DNA from: Rhizobiaceae bacterium | Lineage (GTDB): Bacteria; Pseudomonadota; Alphaproteobacteria; Rhizobiales; Rhizobiaceae | DNA: 64,000 nucleotides | Assembly (NCBI GenBank): GCA_017644005.1 | Contig: JAEPMJ010000001.1 | Location: forward strand, 682,001 to 746,000 | Direction: 5' to 3' | Shown: piece after piece, positions 18,285 through 28,375 of the stretch | How positions within the stretch are numbered: position 1 is the first letter of the stretch | Layout of the letters: the number at the start of each line of letters is the position of its first letter | Notes under the pieces: generated by a model | The model's input: only the letters and a program-made list of their open reading frames with translations | The model's database searches: none | Told to the model about the DNA's origin: nothing | Program-made: the position numbers and the translations under genes

Positions 18285-19823
18285 TCAGTCCGGGTCGGCG
18301 CCTTCGGCCTTGGTCTCGTCGGCGATCTTGGGACGGAAATAACGGCCCACAACCAGAGGCGCAACGAAGCCGAGGATGGCGAAAGCCCAAAGACCGATCG
18401 CCAGCGGCGAGGCGAACAGCACCGTCCAGTCGCCGTCGGAGATGGTAAGTGCGCGTCGAAGGTTCTTTTCCATCTGGTCGCCCAGAAGCACGCCCAGGAT
18501 GACAGGAACCAGCGGTACGTCGAGTTTACGCAGCACCCAACCCATCACACCGAAGATGATCATCACCTGAAGGTCGAAAGACGAGCCTGAAATGCCGTAG
18601 ATGCCCACGAACGAGATCATGGCCACCGCCGGCATCAGATATTTCGGCGGAACCAGAAGCACACGCACGAACATCGTCACCAGCGGGATGTTCATCGCCA
18701 GCAGCATGATGTTGCCGATGAAGAGCGCCGCGATCAGACCCCAAACGACATCGGGGTTCGACTGGAAAAGCAGCGGCCCAGGCGTGATATTGAGCGCAAG
18801 CAGCATGGCGAGAAGCACGGCCGTGGTGCCCGAGCCCGGCACGCCCAGCGCCAGCATCGGCACCAGGGCGCCACCGGCCGCTGCGTTGTTGCCGGCCTCC
18901 GGGGCGGCAATGCCGCGCGGATCGCCTTTGCCGAATGTGCCCTTGCGGTCCGAATAGCGCTTCTCGAAGGTGTACGCGATGAAGGAGCCCAGCGAAGCTC
19001 CGGCGCCAGGCAAGACGCCCGCTACAAAGCCGAAGATCGTCGAGCGCGACATCGCACCCCACGTCTTGTTGAGCATCGACATGGGCGGCGTGACACGGCC
19101 GATCTTCATGGAATCGGCGGTGGCCTCTTTCGACGTTCCGCGATGCTCCAGGAAGACAAAAACTTCCGACAGCGCGAACAGGCCGACGATCGCAACGAGA
19201 AAATCGATGCCGTCGTAGAGATGCACTTCGCCGAAAGCAAACCGCGGCACGCCGGTCTGTCCGTCAACCCCGATGGTCGCGATGCCGAGGCCGAGCGCGG
19301 CTGCAAAAGCCGCCTTGGCCTGGTTGCGGCTGGCGATGCCGCCAAGCGTGGCGAATGCCAGCGTGAACAGCGCGAAATATTCGGCCGGGCCGAACAGCAG
19401 AGCCACCTTCACCAGCTGCGGCGCCAGGAATACAAGACCCCAGGTTGCGAAGAACGCGCCTACAAACGAGGCGATGCCAGACAGCGCCAGCGCTTCGCCC
19501 GCCATGCCCTGCTTGGCCATCGGGTGGCCGTCGAGCGTTGTCATCAATGCCGGTTCGTCGCCCGGTATATTCAGCAGGATCGAGGATATGCGGCCGCCAT
19601 ACATGGCGCCGTAATAGACGCTGGTGAGCAGGATCAGCGCCGGGGCTGCCGGCAGGCCCAGCGTGAAGGCGAGCGGAATGAGAATGGCAACGCCATTCGA
19701 GGGGCCGAGACCCGGCAGGGCGCCGAATACTGTGCCGAGAAAACAGCCCAGCAGTGCGAGGCCGAGATTCTGCCAGGTCAATGCGACGGCAAATCCGTCC
19801 GCGAGTGCCGAAAGGGTGTCCAT
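18285..19823 (-). CDS. tctA: Tripartite tricarboxylate transporter permease TctA
   Basis: The large 512-residue membrane subunit of a TTT family importer, with about 10-12 transmembrane segments. Diagnostic stretches are LGCFLGTVFGALPGLGPSNGVAI at the N-terminus, YYGAMYGGRISSILLNIPGDEPA, and GVLPGAGASLGSFIAY plus RGIAAPEAGNNAAAGGALVPMLALGVPGSGTTA in the middle. It ends with a charged cytoplasmic tail. tctB lies 3 bases upstream, so the two are coupled. TTT systems import citrate, tricarboxylates, terephthalate and other carboxylates; the substrate is set by TctC. Confidence 0.95.
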   Translation of the reverse strand: MDTLSALADGFAVALTWQNLGLALLGCFLGTVFGALPGLGPSNGVAILIPLAFTLGLPAAPALILLTSVYYGAMYGGRISSILLNIPGDEPALMTTLDGHPMAKQGMAGEALALSGIASFVGAFFATWGLVFLAPQLVKVALLFGPAEYFALFTLAFATLGGIASRNQAKAAFAAALGLGIATIGVDGQTGVPRFAFGEVHLYDGIDFLVAIVGLFALSEVFVFLEHRGTSKEATADSMKIGRVTPPMSMLNKTWGAMSRSTIFGFVAGVLPGAGASLGSFIAYTFEKRYSDRKGTFGKGDPRGIAAPEAGNNAAAGGALVPMLALGVPGSGTTAVLLAMLLALNITPGPLLFQSNPDVVWGLIAALFIGNIMLLAMNIPLVTMFVRVLLVPPKYLMPAVAMISFVGIYGISGSSFDLQVMIIFGVMGWVLRKLDVPLVPVILGVLLGDQMEKNLRRALTISDGDWTVLFASPLAIGLWAFAILGFVAPLVVGRYFRPKIADETKAEGADPD

Positions 19824-19826
19824 TGA

Positions 19827-20258
19827 TCAAAATCCCCACGGTCCGCGTGCGAGCGACAAGCCCAGCACGAGGTGAAATGAAACATAGATGCCGAGAGACG
19901 TGACGATGCCGGCGACAACAGCGGCAACCGCATGCGCCCCGAGACGCCAGGTCAGAAACGCGGCGGCAATTGCCGTGGACACGACAAACCCTGCTTCGGG
20001 CAGCGCCATCGTGTAGCCGACCATGACGGCGACGGCGAAACCGATCTCCGCCAGCCGTCCGAATGCCGGCCACTCGGGCTCTGTATCCGGACGCCAGATG
20101 AAATAGGCGGAAGACAGAAGGATCACCGTGCCGATGATGATCGGAAAAGCCTTCGGGCCAACGGGGTCGGATAGAAAACTCTCTTCGATTACAGTAGCCT
20201 GCCAGATGTATAAAACGCCCAGCAAGAAGGCACATGCGCCCAGTATACGGTCGCTCAT
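19827..20258 (-). CDS. tctB: Tripartite tricarboxylate transporter small permease TctB
   Basis: A 143-residue membrane protein with four predicted helices: LGACAFLLGVLYIWQATVI, AFPIIIGTVILLSSAYFIW, a pair around residues 80-120, and SLGIYVSFHLVLGLSL. This is the DUF1468/TctB architecture. The start at 20258 has a GGAGG site 9 bases upstream. It sits between tctC and tctA, separated from tctC by a stem-loop that may lower its expression relative to the binding protein. Confidence 0.92.
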   Translation of the reverse strand: MSDRILGACAFLLGVLYIWQATVIEESFLSDPVGPKAFPIIIGTVILLSSAYFIWRPDTEPEWPAFGRLAEIGFAVAVMVGYTMALPEAGFVVSTAIAAAFLTWRLGAHAVAAVVAGIVTSLGIYVSFHLVLGLSLARGPWGF

Positions 20259-20287
20259 TGCCGTGTCCTCCAATTCCAAGAATGCAA

Positions 20288-20324
20288 TTCGGCCCCCGCC
20301 GCTACGGGAACTGCGGAGGCCGAA
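20288..20324 (-). other. Stem-loop between tctC and tctB
   Basis: The arms TTCGGCC (20288-20294) and GGCCGAA (20318-20324) pair perfectly, with inner CGC/GCG pairing possible. No T-run follows in the tctB direction. Such intercistronic hairpins often protect the abundant binding-protein message or reduce read-through to the permease genes; that role is inferred. Confidence 0.5.
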
Positions 20325-20332
20325 GTGAAATC

Positions 20333-21313
20333 CTATTTGAGGATGCCGATCTTCTTCGAAAGGTCGGTGATGGATGCCACGGAGTCCGCGACGAAAGCCT
20401 GGAACTCATCACCGCGCAGGTTGAGCGGCGCGAGGCCGTTCTGTGCCATGACGTCCTTCCATTCAGGCGAGTCATAGACTTTGCCGATCACGTCGACCCA
20501 GTAGCTGTAGGCATCGTCGGACATGCCGCCCGGGGCATAGAAGCCGCGCCAGTTGGCGCCGATCACATCAATCCCCTGTTCCCTGGCTGTCGGGAACGAC
20601 GCGAAATCGCCCTCCAGGCGTTCCGGTGCGAGCACCGCGATCACGCGAATATCGCCCGAATCGACAAAACCCTTGGCTTCCGAAGCATCGCCGGTGAAGG
20701 CCTGTACCGAGCCGGCAAGCAGTTGCGTCACCGCCTCGCCGCCGCCGTCAAAGGCGACGTATTTGATGACACGGACGTCATCAATGCCGGCCTTGTTGGC
20801 CGTGAGCAGGACCTTGAGGTGATCCCAGCCGCCAACGGCCGAACCCCCTGCGATCGACACGGATGTCGGATCGGCCTTGATCATGTCCATTAACTCCGGG
20901 AGCGTCTGGACTGCTGAGTCCTTCGCAACCGCAATCACGCCGTAATCGGCGCCAACCGAGGCAACCCAGCGAACCTGGTCCATGGTATTGCCGGGGAAAG
21001 CACCCTGCGCGAGGCGCGTCGACGTGGCCGACGAAGCCGCAACGATGAGGTTGTTTTCACTGTGGCGCTTGTTGACCACCTCCGCGAAAGCCACGCCGCC
21101 GCCGCCGCCTGCGAGGTTTACCACCTGCATGGTGCCCGGTATGAGCGACAGATCCTGCAGTGTCTTGCCGACCTGACGGCAGGTGAAATCCCATCCGCCG
21201 CCCGGATTGGCAGGCGCGATACATTCGGTGTTTGCGGGATCGAAGGCGAAAGCCGACGTAGCCAGCGACGCTACGACCACCGCAGCGGCCGCAGTTATTT
21301 TTGCAAATCTCAT
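20333..21313 (-). CDS. tctC: Tripartite tricarboxylate transporter substrate-binding protein TctC
   Basis: A 326-residue periplasmic receptor. Residues 1-24 form a Sec signal peptide ending SAFA. Mature sequence begins FDPANTECIAPANPGGGWDF, the PGGGWD loop being the ligand-carboxylate binding element of the Bug/TctC family; VNLAGGGGGVAFAEVVN, GGSAVGGWDHLKVLL and GGGEAVTQLLAGSVQAFTGD are further family features. The ribosome site is GGAGGA. It is the first gene of tctCBA and divergent from the TctD-TctE regulators. Confidence 0.95.
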   Translation of the reverse strand: MRFAKITAAAAVVVASLATSAFAFDPANTECIAPANPGGGWDFTCRQVGKTLQDLSLIPGTMQVVNLAGGGGGVAFAEVVNKRHSENNLIVAASSATSTRLAQGAFPGNTMDQVRWVASVGADYGVIAVAKDSAVQTLPELMDMIKADPTSVSIAGGSAVGGWDHLKVLLTANKAGIDDVRVIKYVAFDGGGEAVTQLLAGSVQAFTGDASEAKGFVDSGDIRVIAVLAPERLEGDFASFPTAREQGIDVIGANWRGFYAPGGMSDDAYSYWVDVIGKVYDSPEWKDVMAQNGLAPLNLRGDEFQAFVADSVASITDLSKKIGILK

Positions 21314-21364
21314 TTCTTCCTCCCATGAGCGACGAGCGCATTGCGCGCCCGCTCAGGCAATTCC

Positions 21365-21395
21365 TATAATCGCCTCAGCTGTCATGAAGCTGTCA
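21365..21395 (+). promoter_or_regulatory. Promoter and direct-repeat site upstream of tctD
   Basis: A perfect TATAAT (21365-21370) is followed by two exact copies of AGCTGTCA (21377-21384 and 21388-21395). Their period of 11 bp is that of tandem sites bound by OmpR/PhoB-family response regulators on one face of the helix. The site lies just before the ribosome site of the response-regulator gene, which suggests autoregulation. An 11-base palindrome (GCGCATTGCGC, 21336-21346) lies nearer tctC. Confidence 0.5.
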
Positions 21396-21407
21396 GCGGG
21401 AGGAATT

Positions 21408-22091
21408 GTGCGGCTGCTTGTAGTTGAAGACGCTGGCGACGTAGCCGATGCCATCGCGGCACGACTTTCCCGCCATGGCCATGTCTGCGACAAGGCCGGC
21501 ACGCTCGATGCGGCACGGCAGCTGATTGCCCTGCAGCCGCTTGACCTCATCATTCTGGATATCAACCTGCCTGATGGGTCTGGCTTCGACCTCGTGCGGG
21601 AACTGCGCCGTGTCGGAAACGAGACGCCTGTTCTGGTGCTGTCGGCGCGCATGGGCGTGGATGACCGTATCGACGCGCTGAATTCCGGCGCTGACGATTA
21701 TCTCGTCAAACCGTTCGATCTGCGCGAACTGGAGGCGCGCATACGCGCGGTGGCGCGCCGCCGCCATGGCGAAACCGACGCAGTGCTGGAAGCCGGTGAT
21801 ATCCGCTTCAACACCGCGACCCGACAAGTAACGGTGGCTGGGGCGGCATGCGAACTCACCCGGCGCGAGCAGACGGTGCTGGAGATCCTGCTCAACGCGC
21901 GCGGCCGCGTCATCCCGAAGGAGGATTTGCACGCGCGGCTGTTCGGTCTCGATGAAGAGGTTGGGCTCAACGCGGTCGAGGTTTACGTCGCAAGGCTGCG
22001 CAAGAAAATCCCCTCGGCGTCGCTCGACATTCGTACCCTGCGCGGGCTCGGTTACCAGGCTTTCGTAAAATCGAATGACACCGGTGTCTGA
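21408..22091 (+). CDS. TctD-like response regulator
   Basis: A 227-residue OmpR/PhoB-family regulator. The receiver domain shows LLVVEDAGDVADAI, the phospho-acceptor Asp at residue 51 in LIILDINLPDGSGFD, and the KPFD Lys-Pro pair near residue 103. The winged-helix domain (LTRREQTVLEILLNARGRVIPKE and LNAVEVYVARLRKKI) fills the C-terminus. The start is taken as GTG at 21408 because GGGAGGAATT precedes it exactly; an upstream ATG at 21384 has no ribosome site. The end overlaps the kinase gene by 17 bases. Divergence from tctCBA points to control of that transporter. Confidence 0.9.
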   Translation: MRLLVVEDAGDVADAIAARLSRHGHVCDKAGTLDAARQLIALQPLDLIILDINLPDGSGFDLVRELRRVGNETPVLVLSARMGVDDRIDALNSGADDYLVKPFDLRELEARIRAVARRRHGETDAVLEAGDIRFNTATRQVTVAGAACELTRREQTVLEILLNARGRVIPKEDLHARLFGLDEEVGLNAVEVYVARLRKKIPSASLDIRTLRGLGYQAFVKSNDTGV

Positions 22092-23484
22092 GGTTTTCGA
22101 ACCGGTGCGACCGGCGCGGCGCAAGCCATCTCTGGCGCTCAGAATCGGTGTCGCCGTCACACTGGTCGTCGCACTGGCCGCAACTGCTGCGCTGTTTTCG
22201 GCATGGCGTTATGGCTGGCAAGCCGCCAACGAGGCGTTCGACCGCCTGCTGACCGGCGCCTCGCTGCAGATCATAGAGCGCATCGGCGTCGTCGACGACA
22301 GCATCGTCGTCGACGTTCCGGCTTCCGCGTTCGAACTTCTGGCGCTGGCGCGCGAGGACCGCGTCTTCTACCGGGTCATCGGCCCCGACGGCAGTACGCT
22401 GACCGGTTACGACGACTTGCCGGCGCTCGAGGTTCCCGGTGACGGCGGCACCGAAATTTACGAGACGCTGTTCTCGGGCGAGACGGTGCGCGCAGCGGTC
22501 ACCGGCCGCCAGCTCGTCGAGCGCAATGTGAGCGGACTGGTTACCGTGGTTGTCGCGCACACGATGCGCGAGCGCACCGTTCTGGCGCATGACATTGCCA
22601 CGAAGGCGGCGATCCTGGTCGGCGTAGCCTCTCTGGCAATCATCGCGCTGGCGCTGGCCGGGGTGCTTTATGGCCTTTCGCCGCTGACGCGGGTGGAGCG
22701 TGCATTGCTGTCGCGCGATCCCAACGACCTGTCGCCCTTCGAGATCGAGACGCCGCGCGAAATCGAGACCGTCGTCGATGCGATCAACCGGTTCACCCGC
22801 CGCCTCGACCGCCGCATCGGCTCCGTGCAGGCATTCGTTGCCGATGCAGCGCACCAGTTGCGCACGCCGATCACCGCCATTCGCGCGCAGGCGGAAATTG
22901 CGGTGGAGGAGAAAGACCCGAAGCGACTGGCGCGCCTCAACAAGCGCATTCTCGACCGCGCAATCGGCGTCAGCAGGCTTGCCGATCAGTTGCTCAGCCA
23001 TGCCATGGTGACACACCGCGCTGACGCCGAACCGCGGGAGCCGCTCGATCTGAGGCGCATTGCCATGGAAGCAGAGGAAGAAAGCCAGAAGCTCGGCGAT
23101 GCCGACCTTGCGACACCCAAGCTCGACCTGCCGGACGAGGAGGTGCCGATTGCCGGCGACCGTTTCAGCCTGCGCGAGGCGGTGAAAAACCTGATCAACA
23201 ACGCACAGACACACGGCAAGGCGCCGGTTTCGATCCGCGTACGAATGCTCGACGGACAGGCCAGGGTCAGCGTCAGCGATTTGGGCCGCGGCATACCGGC
23301 GGACAGGCGCGGTCTGGCCGGCGAAAGGTTTCGCAGCGGCGGCGCCTCGCGAACCGGGGCGGGGCTCGGCCTTGCCATCGTCGCAGAAGTGGCTCAATCG
23401 CATGGCGGCAAGCTCGAATTCGCGGACCTGCCCGGCGGCGCGTTCGAAGCTGCGATCATATTGCCGGCAAGGGCTGACCAATGA
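22075..23484 (+). CDS. TctE-like sensor histidine kinase
   Basis: A 469-residue inner-membrane kinase. Helix 1 is about residues 20-42, followed by a periplasmic sensor domain (about 43-175) of the type N-terminal to TctE/QseC kinases, helix 2 at about 176-200, a HAMP-like linker, and the kinase core. The H-box is VADAAHQLRTPITAIRAQAE with phospho-His at residue 260; NLINNAQTHG is the N-box and GAGLGLAIVAEVAQSHGG the G-box. It overlaps the regulator by 17 bases and the next gene, a periplasmic binding protein, by 4. Confidence 0.92.
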   Translation: MTPVSEVFEPVRPARRKPSLALRIGVAVTLVVALAATAALFSAWRYGWQAANEAFDRLLTGASLQIIERIGVVDDSIVVDVPASAFELLALAREDRVFYRVIGPDGSTLTGYDDLPALEVPGDGGTEIYETLFSGETVRAAVTGRQLVERNVSGLVTVVVAHTMRERTVLAHDIATKAAILVGVASLAIIALALAGVLYGLSPLTRVERALLSRDPNDLSPFEIETPREIETVVDAINRFTRRLDRRIGSVQAFVADAAHQLRTPITAIRAQAEIAVEEKDPKRLARLNKRILDRAIGVSRLADQLLSHAMVTHRADAEPREPLDLRRIAMEAEEESQKLGDADLATPKLDLPDEEVPIAGDRFSLREAVKNLINNAQTHGKAPVSIRVRMLDGQARVSVSDLGRGIPADRRGLAGERFRSGGASRTGAGLGLAIVAEVAQSHGGKLEFADLPGGAFEAAIILPARADQ

Positions 23485-24545
23485 TGCGATGCCTTGTCCT
23501 TCTAATCGCCTGCCTTGTGCCTTGCGTATGCGCGGCGAAAGACTATTCGTTTCCGGCCATCGGCAACGAAGCCAGCCGCCTCGTGATCGGGAGCACGACC
23601 GATATCGGTGTCATACGGACCGTGATCGACGCCTTTCAGGTGGCAAATCCCGGTATCGCCATCACATACCGCGAGGAAACAACCCAGCAGCTTTTCGTGG
23701 AGGCCGGGGAGGCCTGCGCCGGCAACCGCAAGGCCGACGATCTCGTCATCTCCTCGGCAATGGACCTGCAGGTGAAGCTCGTCAACGACGGCTGTGCCAG
23801 CGAAATCACGGCGACCGCGCTTGCCGCGCTTCCCGACCATGCACGCTGGCGCGACGAACTGTTCGGGCTGACATACGAACCGGCGGTCATTGTCTACAAT
23901 CGCAAGCTGATTGCGCCGTCGGAGGCGCCGCTCGACCATATCGCGCTCGCAGACCTCCTGCGCCAGCCCGACCGCTTCAACGGCAAGATCGGCACCTATG
24001 ACATCGAGCATTCCGGCCTCGGCTATCTGTTTGCGACTTTCGACGCCGCGCAGTCCTCGACCTGGGGCCGGCTCATAGAGGGCATGGGCCGCAACGCGGT
24101 GCAGCTGTTCTGCTGCACTTCCGACGTGCTCGACCGGGTCGCCGACGGGCGGCTTGCCATCGGCTACAATGTGCTCGGCTCATACGCACTTGCCGAAGCC
24201 GAACGGTATCCCGACATGGCAATCGTGGTTCCGAGCGACTACGCGCTGGTGCTTTCGCGCGCCGCCTTTATCCCGTCCGGCGCGCCGAACAGCGAGGACG
24301 CGCTGAAATTTCTGGAGTTTACGCAATCGCCCAGGGGGCGGGCAGTGCTTGACCGGGAAGCGCGGCTGTTTTCGCCAGTCAATGGCGCAGAACGGCTGCT
24401 CGACGTTGCAGGGATGGCCGAAAACGCGCGTCAGTCGCTGCGGCCTATCCCCCTCGGCACGTCGCTTCTTGTGGGCCTCGACACGATGAAGCGCCGGCAG
24501 TTTCTGAAGCTTTGGCGTGACTCGCTGGCAACCGGCCGCGACTGA
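23481..24545 (+). CDS. Periplasmic binding protein coupled to the two-component system
   Basis: A 354-residue exported protein with a Sec signal (about residues 1-19, LLIACLVPCVCAAKD). The fold is that of iron(III)/phosphoglycerate-type extracellular solute-binding proteins: RLVIGSTTDIGVIRTVIDAF at the start, TYREETTQQLFVEA, DDLVISSAMDLQVKLVNDG, and TYEPAVIVYNRKL. No permease or ATPase accompanies it. Its start overlaps the kinase stop in ATGA. The best inference is that it senses the ligand and presents it to the kinase periplasmic domain, as PgtC-like proteins do, rather than taking part in transport. Confidence 0.8.
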   Translation: MMRCLVLLIACLVPCVCAAKDYSFPAIGNEASRLVIGSTTDIGVIRTVIDAFQVANPGIAITYREETTQQLFVEAGEACAGNRKADDLVISSAMDLQVKLVNDGCASEITATALAALPDHARWRDELFGLTYEPAVIVYNRKLIAPSEAPLDHIALADLLRQPDRFNGKIGTYDIEHSGLGYLFATFDAAQSSTWGRLIEGMGRNAVQLFCCTSDVLDRVADGRLAIGYNVLGSYALAEAERYPDMAIVVPSDYALVLSRAAFIPSGAPNSEDALKFLEFTQSPRGRAVLDREARLFSPVNGAERLLDVAGMAENARQSLRPIPLGTSLLVGLDTMKRRQFLKLWRDSLATGRD

Positions 24546-24609
24546 AGCATTCCGGCCGCTCCGGCATCCCCACCCAAATCGCCTGCAAACCTTTCAAAAC
24601 CGGGCTTAA

Positions 24610-27168
<2,559 letters not shown>

Positions 27169-27200
27169 GGGGTTTCACAACTAGGCCTGCGCCGAGCGCC

Positions 27201-27230
27201 CTCGCCCTTCGACAAGCTCAGGATGAGGGC
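27201..27230. repeat. Extragenic repeat, copy 1 (reverse orientation)
   Basis: Contains the complement of the unit CTCATCCTGAGCTTGTCGAA within GCCCTTCGACAAGCTCAGGA, 33 bases after gyrB. The same unit recurs several times over the next 900 bases in both orientations. Repeats of this kind are known in alphaproteobacteria and often lie between genes. Confidence 0.8.
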
Positions 27231-27242
27231 TACTGATACGCC

Positions 27243-27355
27243 TCAGCCTGCATCGACGCCGGCGATTTGCGCGACAAACCGCGTCAGCAATGGCAATGCC
27301 CCAGTGGCTCCTTCGACCATTACTTCTTGGCGCCTGCGCTGCTGAACTGGTGAGG
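27243..27355 (-). pseudogene. Possible C-terminal gene remnant
   Basis: One minus-strand frame reads QQRRRQEVMVEGATGALPLL and then TRFVAQIAGVDAG before a stop. This looks like the amphipathic end of a real protein rather than a random frame. It is cut at its 5' side by the next repeat copy. The parent family could not be recognised, so this is a weak call. Confidence 0.2.
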
Positions 27356-27367
27356 CAATTCCAAAAT

Positions 27368-27410
27368 CCCTCATCCTGAGCCTCCTGAGCTAGCCGAAGG
27401 ACGAAGGGCG
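27368..27410. repeat. Extragenic repeat, copy 2 (variant)
   Basis: A forward-orientation variant in which the central part reads CTGAGCCTCCTGAGCTAGCC between CCCTCATC and GAAGG. The inserted second CCTGAGCTAG block distinguishes it from the shorter copies; the same longer form returns at 28045. Confidence 0.7.
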
Positions 27411-27426
27411 GGATTTGGGTTTGCGC

Positions 27427-27858
27427 TCACTCTTCTGCAACTCGGACCTTCCTCCCAAACTGCAAGCGGCAGTACCGACCTACGCCGGCAAATGCGGCCT
27501 TCGCTGGCGAAGGCTTACCAATAGCCCTCATCCTGAGCTTGTCGAAGGGCGAACCATGGGGGCGCTGGGCACCACCCTCCCTGTTCCGCGCCAACTCCGG
27601 CAACCGCTCATAGGCCAGCGCGATCAGCGCTTCCTTCTTGGCCCGGCTCCACCCCTTGATTTGCCGCTCCCGGGCGATCGCATCGACAACGCGGTCATAG
27701 GTCTCGGTGAACACAAGTTCCACCGGCCGCCGCTTCTTCGTGTAGCCATCGTAGATGCCCTGATTGTGCTCCCATACCCGGGCTTCAACGTCCTGCTTGG
27801 TCAGCCCGGTGTAATAGGAACCGTCAGAACAGCGCAGGATGTAGACAGTGGCATCCAT
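27427..27858 (-). CDS. GIY-YIG nuclease domain protein with a repeat-derived tail
   Basis: A 143-residue protein. Residues 3-80 are a GIY-YIG domain of the short UvrC/URI-like type (TVYILRCSDGSYYTGLT, then DGYTKKRRPVELVFTE and RERQIKGWSRAKKEALI); Tyr, Gly and the later Arg and Glu of the active site are present. Normal members end at about 95 residues. The remaining 50 residues here contain GSPFDKLRMRA, which is the translated extragenic repeat at 27524-27555, and then unrelated sequence to the next stop. The function of these small nucleases is not established. Confidence 0.8.
   Translation of the reverse strand: MDATVYILRCSDGSYYTGLTKQDVEARVWEHNQGIYDGYTKKRRPVELVFTETYDRVVDAIARERQIKGWSRAKKEALIALAYERLPELARNREGGAQRPHGSPFDKLRMRAIGKPSPAKAAFAGVGRYCRLQFGRKVRVAEE
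27524..27555. repeat. Extragenic repeat, copy 3, inside the GIY-YIG reading frame
   Basis: A full copy of CTCATCCTGAGCTTGTCGAA with GGGCGAACCATGG following. Read on the minus strand in the nuclease frame it gives SPFDKLRMRA. The repeat has replaced the natural 3' end of the gene and extended the protein. Confidence 0.8.
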
Positions 27859-27864
27859 TGCCGT

Positions 27865-28085
27865 GCCTCATGGTGAGCCGTGAGCTTGTCGAACGGTCGA
27901 ACCATCACTTGCCCTCATCCTGAGCTTGTCGAAGGGCGAGGGCAACGCACAATCCAAATCCCGCCCTTCGACAAGCTCAGGATGAGGGATTTGGATTTTG
28001 CGAGCGTCAATCGCGCCGGCCCGATGGACCGAAGCACATTAGTAGCCCTCATGGTGAGCCTCCTGAGCTAGTCGATGGGCGAACC
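27865..28085. repeat. Cluster of four extragenic repeat copies
   Basis: A degenerate copy (27865-27908, CATGGTGAGC variant), a full forward copy (27911-27942) and a full inverted copy (27962-27989) lie close together; the last two can form a hairpin of about 26 bp with a 20-base loop. A long variant with the inserted CCTGAGCTAG block lies at 28045-28085. No gene is supported in this stretch. Confidence 0.75.
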
Positions 28086-28375
28086 ACGAGAGCGCTTGGC
28101 GCCACCCTCCCTGTTTCACGCTAGTTCAGGCAACCGCTCATATTGTAGCGCGATAAAGCCCCGCAATGCCGAGATGCGATTCGCGGCGAAATGTCCTCCA
28201 TTGCATTATTCTCAACACGTTGTTTTCGATCTATGAAAACACGTATGTCAGAAAAATCTTTAAATACAATGGCTTATGTCTCATGTACGAAATTACAAAC
28301 GTACAGTTACCGCATATTGACTCTGTCGGTACACCATGTATAACGATACAAAGTTTCGTTACGGAGGATCGGCCA
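28086..28375. other. AT-rich upstream region of the DUF5343 gene
   Basis: From about 28195 to 28350 the DNA is clearly richer in A and T than the rest of the window, and no frame looks coding. A GGAGG ribosome site at 28363 precedes the next gene. The composition shift marks the left side of probably acquired DNA. Confidence 0.5.

Noticed and set aside
27880..28071. Plus-strand frame with HPELVEGRG and PFDKLRMR
   Set aside because: It consists almost wholly of translated extragenic repeats and has no ribosome site.
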